Origin: Lithospermum erythrorhizon
Lineage: Eukaryota > Streptophyta > Magnoliopsida > Boraginales > Boraginaceae
Direction: 5' to 3'
DNA: 64,000 nucleotides
NCBI GenBank assembly: GCA_019722365.1
Contig: JADFUC010001346.1
Coordinates: forward strand, 620,001-684,000
Both the position numbers and the translations under genes were made by a program. The notes under the pieces are model-generated. The model saw nothing but the letters and a program-made list of their open reading frames with translations, was not told where the DNA came from and ran no database searches. Positions 48,306-61,950 of the stretch are shown piece after piece (position 1 is the stretch's first letter; the number at the start of each line of letters is the position of its first letter).

Positions 48306-51300
48306 GAATCTGTTCCCAAAAACTCTTATAATTCTTTCCCTTCCTCCCTCACCACTTTCTTCTTCACGGCTTATCCTGTCTAAGCCGCATCATGGCCGAT
48401 AATCAATCACCCAAGAAACCTTTGGATAGTACCACTTCATCTAATAATAGCAAACTTCATCCCCTTAGTTATCTTAAATATTCACCCTCATGTTCCTGTT
48501 ACTTTGGAGATGGAAAACGTCTTATACTCAACTTGGGCAGAACTTTTCCAAATTCATTGTCGGTCTACTAAAGTTATCCATCATATTCTTCCCGACACCA
48601 AATCTGACCCCTCTGAAAATTACAATGAAGATCGGTGAAATTTCTCGATGCTACTGCATCAAGCGGGATTTATGCCATCATCTCCACCGATCTCCTTCAT
48701 ACAATAATTGAACCCTGCTGACTGATAAGCTCGAAACGGTTATATGATATTTTCCGTGATAACGGCGTTCCCGTGGTTGCCACTCGAACAAGAATTTTCG
48801 GGAACACATATGTCAGATTTCCCCTCCGCTTCTGCTTATTGTCAAAGGTTAAAGAATCTAGCAGATCAATTGAGGAACGTTGGTGCACCCGTGCCTGATA
48901 ATCGTTTGGTACTTCAACTAGTTTCGGGCCTAACCGATGCATATAATGGTGTTAGCACTCTCATTCGCCAATCTAGTCCCCTTCCAAAATTTTACAATGC
49001 TCGGTCTATGTTAATATCAAATAATCGCTCGTTAAGAAAATATTATCTCAAATTCTCCTAATCTGCTAAGCCAAGTGGTAACCGCCCAAATAAACTCTCA
49101 TACAGTTGATCACAGACCATCAACTCCGCCTCAGCGCCTCGGGACCAAGGCCACTCTACTCGCCCCACATATTAACAAAGTCTGCAAGCCCGACCCGGTT
49201 CAAACAATGCCAGGGCCCGACGAGCACACGGTGCCCCATTTCATTTTAATCAACCCCTGTCCAATTCATCCAAGCACGATCCTCCTCGGTTGCCTTGGCC
49301 CAATGCACCTTGTCCCTATTCATCCTCTAATCGACTGTAATTGCTGAACAATACCTCTCACCAAGAAATCCAAAGCTCTATCATTGTGACTACTGCCCAT
49401 TCCATTTATAAAGGCCACGGTTCATTAATGTAGACCTACACCACTACTTAATATCGAATGCTCATGATACTGGGCTCAATCCGGCTGACAAATCGTATAT
49501 TGGTCATCAAGCCTACTTTCATATGACTTCCGACGTGGTACTCTTCCCCTCTTATTTTAATTCTTAGCGATCATAAACATAAATGTTGCTGAAACGGCTC
49601 ACATGCTCCTATTCAGGGTTATGGTCATGCACAACTTCCCACTCCTAACCCCCCTCTACACCTAAAATATGTTCTACATGTTCCCCACATAATCAAAAAC
49701 TTGATTTCTGTCCGGAAATTTACCACTGACAATTTTGTATCCCTTGAATTTGATCCTTTTGGTTTTTCCGTGAAGGATTTTCGGACGGGTACTAAAATCA
49801 CGCTGTCATACGTAGTGCCAGCCTCTGGTTCTATCACAAGAACCACCCGCATTCTCATTCCCCTCCAAGCAATTTTTCCATCACCACTCCTAGCTTTCTA
49901 TGGTACGAACGCTTAGGGTCATCCGAGAATTCGGTTTTCGCATCCCTTAGAAAACACAATTTAATTGATTGTACTGAATCCTTTTCTGATTTTTGTCAAT
50001 CGTGTGTGCTTGGTAAACATATTAAATTGTCTTTTACTCAATCGCTCGTTGTTACTAGTATGCTCGATATAATTTATAGCCGATCTGACTCGGCCTTTAT
50101 CAGCCATCGTTACTACCTTATATTTCTCGATGACTACTCAATTTTTTTGTGGATTTTCCCGTTATCGCATAAATCCCAAGTGTTCTCTACATTTGTCATG
50201 TTTCGTGCTTTAATACGTAATCAATTTGAGAAAGAAATTAAAAGTCTTCAATGTGACAGATTATACTAACATCGCTTTAAACACCAGACTACTCACTACA
50301 TTACCCTTCGCCCGCCCATACCCTTTCTCCTCAAATGGCAAAGCCGAACGCACACTCCGTATGATTAACAATCACATCCGTACTATTATGTCTTATGCTG
50401 TCGTACCCTCTAACTTCTAGCACTATGCACTTCAAACCAACACTTATCTCCTAAATATCCTACCCCACAAAAACTCTATCCTATCACACCCCTTCACTAT
50501 CTCTACCAAAAGCAACCAACTTATAGTCACCTTCACGGCGGTTCGGTGTCTCTGCTATCCCCTTTTTCCTTCTACCACATAAACTCCAACCCCGTTCTAC
50601 CCCTTGTGTGTTCTTGGGCTACCCATCCAACCATCGTGGCTACATTTGTTAAGCGACACACCAATCAGAAAATGCATCATGGTCGTCACATCATTTTCGA
50701 TTTAAGCTACCTTCCCTTTGGCTCAATTCAAACTACCAACCTACTGGCCCAGTCTCCCATGGATCCAATCCATCTCTTCTTACTTCCAACCAGCCTGCCT
50801 ATCACTTCCCAGATGTTCTTTACTCAAAACCCAAATCAGCCTCCCCTTCGCCCCTCATGCTCCACAACCCATTTCTCCTCTCTCTCTCCAACCGAGCTCA
50901 CTCCCTCTTTCCCAAGCTCCAGCCCATCAACCCCCTTACACTCGTCACCTACAACCCAACCAACCCCCATTTCTCCTTCAACCCAATAACCTTATGGCTC
51001 TCTACCCACGCCCACCCCACACGAGCCTACATCTCCTCAGTGCCTGACTTTACGACTCATAGCCTCACGACATATTTAAGCCTCATCCTAAATATAACCT
51101 TCACTTGCATATTTAAGCCTAATCCAAATATGCTCTTAATCTAATCCTAACCTCAAAGCCCAAATGAACGCGAGATAACGTAAAGGTCTCCAGCCTAAGC
51201 CACAACAATGTAAAGTTAGTATTTAGACAAGCCCAATCCCAGTTAAACGCCCTGCATGCCCTTAATGATCCGAATTGAAAATGGCCAGCGCATTTATGAA

Positions 51301-52649
51301 TGGCGACGCTTTTAATTAAAAGAATACTGATTCTAATTCCACCCTGGGTGTTAATATTATTCCGGTATGCGTGGATATTTCGTCATAAATCTGGGATCCG
51401 TTGGTTCTCTGACATAAGACTGCCTCATGTTTCAATTACAAAAACCTAGGTCGGGCATCGATCGCTGCGAAACTTTTAGTCCAACAGCAAACCTGCCACC
51501 GCTCAGACTGGCCTTTGACCTCGCCTCTCCCACGTGGCCCATTCACCACCTAAGGGTAATATATGCTTTTATGATCCCCACAGAGTTGCTATATCAACTG
51601 TCGTTTTCTTAAATTTGCCCACCCAAATTATAGTTTCTGGTAAGTTTCGGTGAAATTCTCTATAACCCAAATGCTTTCCAGTCTCAGATAAACTGGCTTA
51701 CATTACGTGTCTACCAGTTGGGTTTGCTCATCACTATATCCCACAATTGTGTTTATCCCTCATTATATGTCATTTACATCTGTCTCCACACTTATCCGAA
51801 GTCTCTTCAAGGCCTATCAATGCCTTTAAACTTCACTTTCCATGTTATCTTATTTTAGTTTATTGGTATCACAGAATCATCATACATGCTGTCCTATGAC
51901 ACAACAAGAGTTACCATCTGTGGTCGTACGCCATCTCTGCAATCCCATTTCTACCCCTATTGATACTAAATCAAAGTTAAGCGGCACATCGGGCACACCG
52001 TATGCAGATCCATGATTATTTCAGAAATTTTTACCAAAATTTCAAGATTCTCACATTCATCAGGCCCTCGACATTTCTACGCGGTTCAAAGGAAATCTAT
52101 CTTTTCTACGACGCTATTCACACACGCACGCACTGATTCTCAGATATTCGTGGTACTTTGCACCATGGTTTCGTGACTATGCCTCGGTTTCTACTCCGAC
52201 CTCTTACACGACGCTGATCAAGTGCGCCCGGCCTCGATACACGAAATCTACTTCCTGGCTCTCGCACATGGCATAATCATTCCCTCGGTCCCTCCAAACG
52301 CCAAACTACTCTATCCAGATCCACGCCGTTCGAGTATCGGGGGTCGCTAACGCCGCCAGTTCGTCAAGTTACTTAATCTATTTCCAGCAGCCTTTTACCG
52401 TCCCCCCCGACTACCGCTACTATTGCGGTATCGCGATAATATCAACAAGTATTCTCATTTATCCGAGAATCCAAATACACCAACGGACCAAAGACGAACT
52501 CGACATCCATTTTGTTCGCGGAGAAAGAGTTTCGTCATTGCTTCTTCACGTTTCTTTTCTCTGCCAAATCATCGACATCTTCACCAAACGCCGTTTTACC
52601 GATTTTCTTACGCCTCAACATCTGCCTTCCTCCGCTACGATCGCAGTGG

Positions 52650-52785
52650 TGTATTAGCAGCAGTATCTATTGGGCGATATAAGTTGTATATAATATATAG
52701 GCCTAACTTTTAGGATTGTCTAACATTAGTCTATATTCTTGCATATATAGAACTATTATTAATGAAATACACAAATTAATTATCA
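52650..52785 (+). repeat. 3' LTR of the copia element
   Basis: Begins TGTATTAGCAGCAG and ends near TTATCA, collinear with the 5' LTR. No clear target-site duplication could be read. Confidence 0.75.
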
Positions 52786-54151
52786 TAATCTTTAAAAAAG
52801 AAAAATTATGTAACAACGAAGCTCTCGTGATTACTTGTTAGACCAGTCTGATAGAAAAGTGTACATTGAATGAAATATTGAATCCCCATTGTATGGTCCT
52901 TACCTTGTTGCCGCCAGCTCTGAGAAGTGAATGAAATATTGAATAGGTCTGAACATTGAACAACCCAATTCAATTATTTCATGTTCAATTGTCTAACAGC
53001 TGTGAAATGCGGAGTAATGCATAGTGTACAATAATGTCACATTCACAGACACCCTATCATGTGACCCTCCCATGCACATACATTATCAATACTAGACAAC
53101 TATATTTTGTCCGATTTAATAATTCCCCCTTAGATTTTACAATTTTTTAAAACACGGACTACAGTACTATGTGCCAACCCTACTGATGATAAATTAAATT
53201 TATCAAGTACCACTCCGCAATTTTAGTTCGTTCATCCATGACGCACTTAATGTTGTACTAATGATTGAATGTTTAATTTGTTCAAACATCAACACGTACG
53301 TAGTTCCCCTCTGGATTTAATTACTTTGCTACATATTTCTCAAACTTAACCTTTTCCATCTAAGTTGTGAAAGCCAGCAAAATATGGATGCTTAAAACGG
53401 ATAAATGATCATAGGTAGTGATATTATCGGTATGGTTCGATTCGAATATGAGTATTCTTGTGTATCGAATCAATAACGAAATATGGAAATATCGTAATGA
53501 TAAAATATACCAATAAATTTGACGTAAGAATCCAAATTCAAGTCAAATTCTCAATATTTGATCTTCTAAATCATATAAGTCGGATAGAATGTGGAAAGGA
53601 ACAATTATTTTTGAACTTTATAAGGAAAAAAGAAAGTAATAAGTGATGATTGAAATTCAAACACGTGCTGTCATGCCTATAGTTTCTTTCTAAAGTAGCA
53701 TGCACATGTAAACCACCAGAGACAGAAATGCCTAACAGCTAACCATCATAAGCTAGTAACCTCAATTATATTATTGCTAAACTCAATGATAATTGATAAG
53801 GTGTATTTTTATTTTATTTGTTGTTCATCAAATATTCGAAAATCATGTTTGTAGCCGTCGGTGTAGTACACTATTTGTTTTCACCACATGTGAATGTCCG
53901 AAACTACAAGCTTATATTCTTTTTATTTGTTCACATACAATTATACAAAACATTTTTTTCCGATAATCTCCAAGCTCTGTTTTTTTCTCCTTTTCAAAAC
54001 TATTTTCACTCATATCCCCTTTCCTACTCTCTATGTCCACAGATATAGTAGCACATAATTTTCTTTTGGACGATATTTAAGCTAGATAATACTCATTTTG
54101 CTGAAAAACAATTTTGTTTTTTAGCTTATCTTGTGATTTTGTGTGGTGAAA
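52786..54151. other. Upstream region of the NXPE-like gene
   Basis: AT-rich, with no coding potential or repeat pair noticed. The final 100 bases are the probable leader. Confidence 0.5.
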
Positions 54152-55981
54152 ATGATGCATCCATTCCCAGAAAAAGGTGCAAAATATGCATGGATTTTCA
54201 AGAACCAGAACCCAATGGTGCAATGGGGATTCAGGGTACTAGTTTTTGGTGTTTTGGTTGGGTTATTAGTAATCTGGGGCATTGATAGTGTTAGTGTTAC
54301 ACCATTTAAAAATGATTTTGTCGGTTTGAAGCCAAATAAAACTCTTTCAGATTCACCAGCTGAAGCCATTAGCCACCAAGATTTGACTTTTACCAACTTG
54401 TCTTCATATGCTACAGAACCTCCTTCTCCATCTCCTCAGAAAAATCTAGCACAAACCCATCTAAGTTTGTCTCCTGAACTTGCTCCTCAAGTTGCAGGAA
54501 TTGAAAATGAATCCAATGTTGCTGAAATCTTGGAAAAAGTTGAAGCTTTGGATTGGATTTCAGCTAAATTGGAGGCTAATTATACAACGAATTTGATGGC
54601 TAATTGGTTAGCACCTGGTGGAGAGCCTTGTAAGGACTCAAAATCTGTAAACATTACTATTCAAGAATTAGATGGTCTAGAGAACATTGTTTTGAACACT
54701 GGCGAAATCCATGACTTTGTTTTTCAAGCAGTGGATGAACATGGGAAGCCTCTTTGTAAAGGCGGAGATTATTTCGAAACTGATCTTTCAGGGGAGTCTT
54801 GGAAAGCTAGGCCACCAATTAAGGACCTTGGAAATGGTACATACTCATTTTCCCTCCAGGTTCATCAAGATTTTGCTGGTGATTACAACTTTACTGTTAT
54901 ACTATTGTTTAGACATTTTGAAGGATTGAAGCTTTCCCCTGAAAGATTTGCATTTGATAAGGTTCTCCGTGTGATACCAATTAAGTTCAATAGAACTTCA
55001 GCTCAGTTGCCTATCATTCAAGAGTGTACGAAAGACGATTTTGTTAAGGATGTTTGGTCGGGCCGATGGACTCGTCATGCTAAGAATGATAGTTGTGTGA
55101 TAAGTGGTGATGGGAGATATAGATGCCTAGAACCTAATTTTCCATGCCAACATCCTTGGTGTGATGGATCTTTGGGGTTATTGGAGAGCAATGGTTGGGT
55201 ATATTCAACACATTGTTCATTCAAGATGTTTAATAGTGAAGAGGCATGGAATTGCTTGAGTGGTAGATGGATCTTTTGGTGGGGTGATTCGAATCATTGT
55301 GATACGGTTAGGAACATTCTTAATTTTGTGTTGGGATTTGGTAATGTTCCGGTTGTGCCTCGGATATATGATTCTAATGTTACCAATCCGAAGAATCCAT
55401 CCCAAGTTATCCGGTTTACTAGCATTTTCAATGGCCATTGGAATTCTTCAAGCAATTACCAAGGGTTGAATTCATTGAGCAATGCAGGATACAGAGAGTT
55501 GCTTAAAGGGTATTTCTCTGGCAATGTTGTTCCGGACACCATAATCATGAATTCAGGTTTACATGATGGTGTGTATTGGCCTAACCTTAGGCGATTTGTA
55601 GGAGGGGCGGACTTTACTGCCAAGTTCTGGAAGGAGGTATTCGATGGCGTGAGAGGGCGGGGAGTTGTTCCACCAGTGGTTATATATCGGACTACAATCA
55701 CTACTGGTGGTTATGCTAGGAGGTTGGCGTTCAATCCTAGTAAAATAGAGGCATTCAACGGGGTGGTATTGGATAAGTTAAGGCAATATGGTGTAGTTGA
55801 CAAAGTGATTGATGATTTCGACTTGACTTATCCGTGGCATTATGATAACCGGTGCAATGATGGGGTGCATTATGGTCGTGCGCCAGCCAAGATGAGGTGG
55901 AGGGATGGTCAGATTGGCCACCAATATTTTGTCGACCTTATGCTATGTCATGTTCTGTTCAATGCCCTATGCTCAAGCTAG
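54152..55981 (+). CDS. NXPE/PC-esterase-like type II membrane protein with filamin-like Ig domain
   Basis: Intronless, 609 aa. A basic N-terminus precedes one membrane anchor (about residues 29-46), giving type II topology with a lumenal bulk. A Pro/Ser-rich linker follows, then a filamin/Ig-like domain (about 150-285; KDLGNGTYSFSLQVHQDFAGDYNFTV is the diagnostic stretch, quoted by position only beyond GTYSFSLQV). The C-terminal half matches the PC-esterase/NXPE C-terminal fold, with Cys-rich motifs (CQHPWCDGSLG), a GDS box with Ser380 in WWGDSNHC, and DGVH (Asp570, His573) as the likely catalytic pair. By family this is a predicted Golgi or secretory esterase/acetyltransferase relative of TBL proteins; the substrate is unknown. 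I start at the first ATG, 54152; the frame extends upstream only through GTG codons. Confidence 0.85.
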   Translation: MMHPFPEKGAKYAWIFKNQNPMVQWGFRVLVFGVLVGLLVIWGIDSVSVTPFKNDFVGLKPNKTLSDSPAEAISHQDLTFTNLSSYATEPPSPSPQKNLAQTHLSLSPELAPQVAGIENESNVAEILEKVEALDWISAKLEANYTTNLMANWLAPGGEPCKDSKSVNITIQELDGLENIVLNTGEIHDFVFQAVDEHGKPLCKGGDYFETDLSGESWKARPPIKDLGNGTYSFSLQVHQDFAGDYNFTVILLFRHFEGLKLSPERFAFDKVLRVIPIKFNRTSAQLPIIQECTKDDFVKDVWSGRWTRHAKNDSCVISGDGRYRCLEPNFPCQHPWCDGSLGLLESNGWVYSTHCSFKMFNSEEAWNCLSGRWIFWWGDSNHCDTVRNILNFVLGFGNVPVVPRIYDSNVTNPKNPSQVIRFTSIFNGHWNSSSNYQGLNSLSNAGYRELLKGYFSGNVVPDTIIMNSGLHDGVYWPNLRRFVGGADFTAKFWKEVFDGVRGRGVVPPVVIYRTTITTGGYARRLAFNPSKIEAFNGVVLDKLRQYGVVDKVIDDFDLTYPWHYDNRCNDGVHYGRAPAKMRWRDGQIGHQYFVDLMLCHVLFNALCSS

Positions 55982-58900
55982 ATAAATAACTAAGGTGGAT
56001 GTAACACATGAGTTATGAGATAATCCATTTCCTCCCCCCTCCCTCCCTCTTCAGAAGTGTGAATTGCTAGCTGGGCTGGTAGATTTTTTACAAGAAGACA
56101 TGGTGTCCCATTGAAATGGAGAAATCAATTAATGAAGTGGAGCATCATTGCAGGGACTGGGGTTTTTATTATGTAGAAAACATTTGTTGTTGTATAATCA
56201 AAATATTATCTGCTCTATTCTTTTAATTACTTACCACGATGTAGATCATATATAAATATATCTTTATCAATGATCATAATAAGATTATTCATTTTGGACT
56301 TTGGTTATGATGTCTCTTTTTGAATGTCTTTATAATAATTTGCTCGGTTGATTCTCTTGATTTTTTTGTTTCCATTTTCCAAATTAGGCCGTATTCAAAA
56401 AAGGAAAAAGTCATATTTTGAGATTTTCTTTACATTAGGATTCAACTAAAGTCTCAATATAGGCAATCAAGTATTTTCTGGTTGAGTCTCTCAACTCTTG
56501 AAGGCAATTTTTTTCCACCAACTTTCAGGGATCAATTTACTTGATCATATAACTAAAAAATACTTTATTAAGTAACTAATTTATTATGATCAATTAAATA
56601 GTGACGGAGGAAGTATTATTTATTATGCTTAAACAACTGTTTATAACTTACAAGTTATAAGTAAAAAGTAACTAGTTATGAAGCCCAAAACACAATAGAT
56701 AATGTGTTCACTTTGGCCCATTATCATAGCATTAGTCAACTAAGCCTTATCAAATTAGCAAATTTTTCAGTAAAGTCCAGCAGGCCCCAAAATTATTACT
56801 TGATATGCAAAGTCCAAACTCAGGCCTGCTAGTTAATCCGGTTATACTAGTAACACGAATGCTTTTGCTTTATTCTCCAACTTTGATCTATTTTCTTTCC
56901 TTCTATTGCTTGCAAATTCAGTCACATTCTCTACTTTTACTCTTTTTTACCATCATATAAATTGCAGAACATGGTTATCAAAAAGCAAGAAAAGAGTGGA
57001 TCTAAATTGACTGGATGAACATTCTAGTTGCAAGTTGCAACTAGTGTGACCACCTTTTACTTTCAGTATGACTAACCACCAAAAAGGGTGGGGGAAGTTT
57101 GTGAGTTGTGGGAGAATAATTGTCATGGAAGTTAGCAATCAGAGCACCTGCAAAAGCACGGGTGTGACTTAGCCGGAGGCAGAAGAAACAAACATAATTT
57201 GCAGTAAGATTACAATGATTTTGTCTTATAGTTAGTTTACATGCATAATTATTCCTCATGGACCATTTCATGACCCTCCTATTCCCAAAGTCATCCTCAC
57301 TTCTGCTTAGCCAGCCAAGAGATGATCAGCATATATATCTTCTGCTAATATCTTTAGGATCAAATTTGAATAATTTTAATTAATCCATAAGTCAAACATC
57401 CAACTTAACTTGAGATATACCGAATACGGACTACTCGTTGATCTATAATTTTAGTTTTTAAGAGCATATATAAACCATGCTCAATTGACTAATCATTAAT
57501 TAGTCAATCTTTAAGGATTTCTTTATTTGAACTTATAAGCTAAGTCAGTTGCTAATGTTATACGATCTTCTCTGACAAATTCTTCTTTCCAAGAAAATAA
57601 TCGAAATTGCAGCTTAGATTCCATAAACAAAATACGCAAGTACTCCGTATAATTTATGTATAGTTGAATGCATTCATCTACAATAACCTCTAAAGTTTCT
57701 GCTGTAGCTTCCCTCATCTCGTTGCATGCATATTACGGAGTATTATTAAAGTGTGAGACCGACACTCACACCGCCACACTACCAATTCGATCGGCGCCCT
57801 CACATGAACTAATAAAGTAATACGCCACGGCTAGTCAATTACCCGCTTGCATGCCATTATTAACGGTTTTTTTTAATACGCGCCTAGAAAGATTACACCG
57901 CCCCTATAATTTTCCTAAAAATCTACCCTAACCGCCACTTTTTTTATTTTTTAAAAGCATTTTTACATGTAGTTCTCTTTAACAAATTTTCCCTATTATT
58001 CGCCCGCCGGTCTAAATTAAAATTAAATATTTCAAATATGTTAATAAAATTTAGGATAAAATTAAATTTTAAAAATAATAAAATTATATAATATGATGTT
58101 GAATGAAATATCTTTTAATTTATATTTTATATATGACCTAAAATTTTTTTATTTTTATTTTTGCTTTAATAATATAATCGAAGCGAAAGAAAAGAGTAAA
58201 AAATAACCGCAAAATGTAGTGAGAAAGATAAATTTAAAAATATCAGAAAATATCAATAATTTTTTGTCTTAACCCATTTAAAGGAAATTGATGCATCCAA
58301 TTTTTGTCATATTTTACAATTTCAATACCTAAAATAACTTTTTAATAATTTTTGTGCCTAACGAAGGCTTTCACTGAAATATATATTTAACATACTTCAT
58401 ATCAAAAGCTCATATTTAAATCTTTTATCAAATATTTTCATTAATTATCCCCTTAACTTGCTATAACGAACACGTGTTTATTATAACGAATGTGCTAGCA
58501 TTTGAGATCATGCACTGTAAGAAAAGTTACTCAAAGAAAACACCGACTGGAAAGAAAATTTCACTATAACAGATGGAGATAACATATTACAGCATTTAAT
58601 TAAAATAATGGCGAATGCTACTAAGAATTTTATAAAGCCCACAAGCCTATTTCGGCCAGAAAAGAAAACCAAGAAAAGCCTAAAACCCTTTATAGACCAA
58701 TTCATTAAACCAAACTCTTAAAGTTTTGGGACGTTTTAACTTTAAAGATAACTAAATTTAAGCTCATTTCTAACATGAGTTGTGACTAGTAGTACTTTAC
58801 TATTCCATTTTGTACCAAACCAAACAAAAGCTAAAAACAGTGAATTCATTGAACTCGTCTAAAAACCATACTGTTGAAGAATTCATTATTGAGTTGCTAC

Positions 58901-61900
58901 AAGAAAAAACCAAGCGAAATTTGAACAGCTAACTGATAAAAGAAAGAGATTAAAAACGATGTCACTTTCAAGTAATGGACCATATCCTCTCATCCTATGC
59001 TATCAATAATGCTTCGTTTTTGTTATGATTCATTTTCTTCTGTAAAGTATAAGTACGTCTATTTTATTTGACTTATTGTTACAGTTTTTTCCTTTTATGA
59101 ATATTGAAGGACATGCACAATTAATACTTTACATTAGTACTTTAGTAGTAATTAAAAGTTACTCAATAATCGAATCTGCTTTAAGGGCGAAAAAAAACTA
59201 CAGTAATAATAAGAATGTGGAAAAATGATGAGTTAGTTTATCAAAGTAATTTGTTAATCGCATAACTCCCACTGTCACACTTGCTTAATGTAGAGAGGAC
59301 ACTATAAATTAGTAGAACGAACTCACAGTTTGAGATCGAAAATGCTCCGTGACGTTAAGTTGCTAAACTTTGTGTAACATTTGTTACACTTGTTGACTTG
59401 CTCAAGATAGATAGATAATTAGATATTAACAAGTGTCACATGTTTATAGTTTTTTTTTACCTAATTTAATTTATAAACCTAAATAAATCATTTGTCAATT
59501 TTTCAAATATAACAAATAGTGTCATGCAAAGTATAACAATCAATCGAAAGCTAATTAATATATAGTAAACTACTTTAAATTGAATATTTGGATCCCTAGT
59601 TAATTTGTTTGGTGTTGCACATGAAATATTCTGAACATAAATGATTAAATTGCAATGTAATTGCATAATTAGATGAAGATAAATTCAACTTATTGAGACC
59701 ATTAGATATAGTTCTACTTTTATATGAAAATAAGTTCGGTATGTTGTATATGTAGTTCCCATATTCTATCAACTTATTCAGCAAAGGTCTAACAAATTAA
59801 TGGAGATAATCATTCGACAGATTCATTAAAAATCATTCTAACATATTTTATTAAAAGGTAATGTAAGTAATTAAAGAGCAGAGAAATGTAATTTTTTTTT
59901 TATAAATAATTTATGATATTAAGTAAAAGAAATTTTTCCGTAACCTTTGCGGCTATTATATGAAGCAGAATTACAAATTAAATTAAAAGTACTGATAATG
60001 TCTTTCAAATTTAAAACAACCGATACTAGCTTTAAATCAAAGATTCGTAATTCTTTCTGCTTCCTTCAAGATGGCTTTCCAATCATCGCAACTAATCTGC
60101 GGATAATTTTTATACCACACTTGAGAAAATAAACCATCGTAAGAATGATATAAATCGAATGAAAGCTAAGCTATTTTACGAGTGGAGAAGTCACAAAATT
60201 GCTGGCCAATCCGAAGTTGTAAAACGAAGTAGGAAAGATCTACATCATCGTAGCCATTTGCCGGGGAAGCTAAAAGTTATGGCATCCTTCAATAATTTTC
60301 TGACCCCTTGGATAAAGATCTTCAAAAGCCACTCTTTGGGTCTCTTTGTCATTAGAAATATCAAGATAAATCTTAGTATGCCTTTTTCGACAAGATCTAT
60401 CACATCTATCGTAAGATAAAAAGTAGATCTACGATCGAAAAGCGAAAGAGCCATTGACTGGCTGGTAATCCTCCCCAGAAGGTAGAAATCTTGCTAGCCA
60501 AGCAAGAGGCTAAGTTTCTTGGAATGTCGGGAAGCTCATTCATGTGCCAACTTGAGGCTCGCCTCTAACTCCACTTAAAGACCGCTGATCGTCATTTTTA
60601 AATGTAACTCCATTCATGGCTGTCAAGTTACCCAAAGCAGTTGCTACAAAAAGAAAGAGAGTTTTATGTATGTCGTTTATGTGTCCATTTTTTAAAAATT
60701 AAAGAGGAAATAAAGTTTTATATAGAAGTAAAGGTCGGTAATATGTTCAAGCGGGACCAAATATCCTAAACGGTGAACATTCAAAGTTAAGAGATGGGAA
60801 CTCTCATTATTTAACTAACATAGACAACAAAAGGCTGTTAGCTGCTAATGTTAATTTTTAGTTTTACTTTCTAAAAGGTCAGAGCTGGCAACCTATTGCA
60901 GGAAGTTTCCTGTAAAGAAATACTTTTGAATCTTCGGCAGAAAAGAGAAGCTCAAAGTTTTATTTCGCCCCGAAGGGGTATGTGTGTGGGATGAAAAGTG
61001 GACGGTAGTTTCACGTTATCGATTATCAGCTAGTGATCCTCTTGTGAGGTCTTGATTGAAACTAATCTTTGGGCTACTTTTTTTCATCTCTCTTTGTCGG
61101 ACAAATTTTGAGAACAATGTAGACGATAGCATGGGGATGAAAAGCCGGAATCGGTAAGATGAAGTATTTCAAACGCAGTTAAGTTTACGAGAAGTTCGCA
61201 TACGCTGTGCGTAGTTCGACCGGCCAGGTTGAAAAGCATTAAAATTGAGGAATCACTGGCCGAGTTTTACTTCGAAGCCAATTATCATTCCACATATCGA
61301 TACGAACCACAATAATGCAAATTCACATGTCATCAATACGATATGATAAGAGCCAAGCGTTTCCAAGTCCACATGAAGAATTTAATTTGATCGCGGCAAT
61401 GGCGCAGATATTAGGAAAGTATTTTGATTAGCTATTCAGATGCCTAGATGAACAAGAATATGTCAAACTATCATATAGTAGAAATAAGCTTACAAGATGT
61501 TGAAACCAATATCATTCTTTACTGGCTTCAAAGCCTTGGTAAACTCCCCAATTAATTCGGTGAATGTGATAAAGACAATTCTCTTAAAGAAAGTTTGTCA
61601 ATATCCAATCAATATCCTTAAGGATCGTGAAAGGGAATTTGTATATAAATGTAACTTTCGAGTAAGAATTAACTGGATGAATTGGAGGTGGCTATTAATT
61701 ATGCATATATCATGGAAAAGTTGAAGAAAATGACGGCAAGTAAACACTATACTAATAGTAATAGTTACTCTTTCTTTCCAGCTTTTCATGTTAGCCCAAG
61801 ACTTTTTTCTTCTTAATTTGACAAACTCTAAACTCTTTTATTGGTGAGAAGCAAACATATACTTACCATTTTTCGTCTTTAATTTAATTTTTGGACATAA

Positions 61901-61950
61901 AAAATTAAAACAAGAACGGAGATTATTAAAAATAACCAAAGCAATAGTAC
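55982..61950. other. Long gene-poor tract
   Basis: The first 300 bases look like the NXPE-like 3'UTR. The rest is AT-rich. Near 56580-56600 a Stowaway-like end (GACGGAGGAAG|TA) appears without a convincing partner. 60150-61740 has somewhat higher GC and short open frames that look like decayed transposon, but I cannot assign a domain. Confidence 0.45.

Larger units (their letters stand above)
48174..52785 (+). mobile_element. Decayed Ty1-copia retrotransposon with short LTRs
   Basis: Short LTRs (48174-48305 and 52650-52785) bracket a collinear copia polyprotein. Gag begins near 48392 (MADNQSPKKPLD) and continues at 48800-49060 ([26 protein letters not shown]). Protease/pre-integrase sequence lies at 49690-50030 (LISVRKFTTDNF, VFASLRKHN). 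The integrase core is at 50030-50270 (YYLIFLDDYS, QCD), RT at about 51450-51960 (CETFSPTA, then STPIDTKSKLSGT), and RNase H follows to about 52360 (LHHGF, SKRQTTLSRS, EYRG). Between these the frame is broken by many short deletions. About 4.6 kb in total; no active domain survives whole. Confidence 0.85.

Noticed and set aside
48697..48942. Minus-strand 81-codon frame
   Set aside because: It is antisense to recognisable copia gag.
50546..51144. Three overlapping Pro/Ser/Thr-rich frames
   Set aside because: They lie inside the copia element between integrase and RT, and reflect its C-rich linker rather than separate genes.
54143..54151. Upstream GTG start for the NXPE-like protein
   Set aside because: Plant nuclear genes start at ATG; the first in-frame ATG is at 54152.
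60159..60454. Overlapping frames on both strands
   Set aside because: No start context, splice pattern or family similarity; probably decayed transposon.
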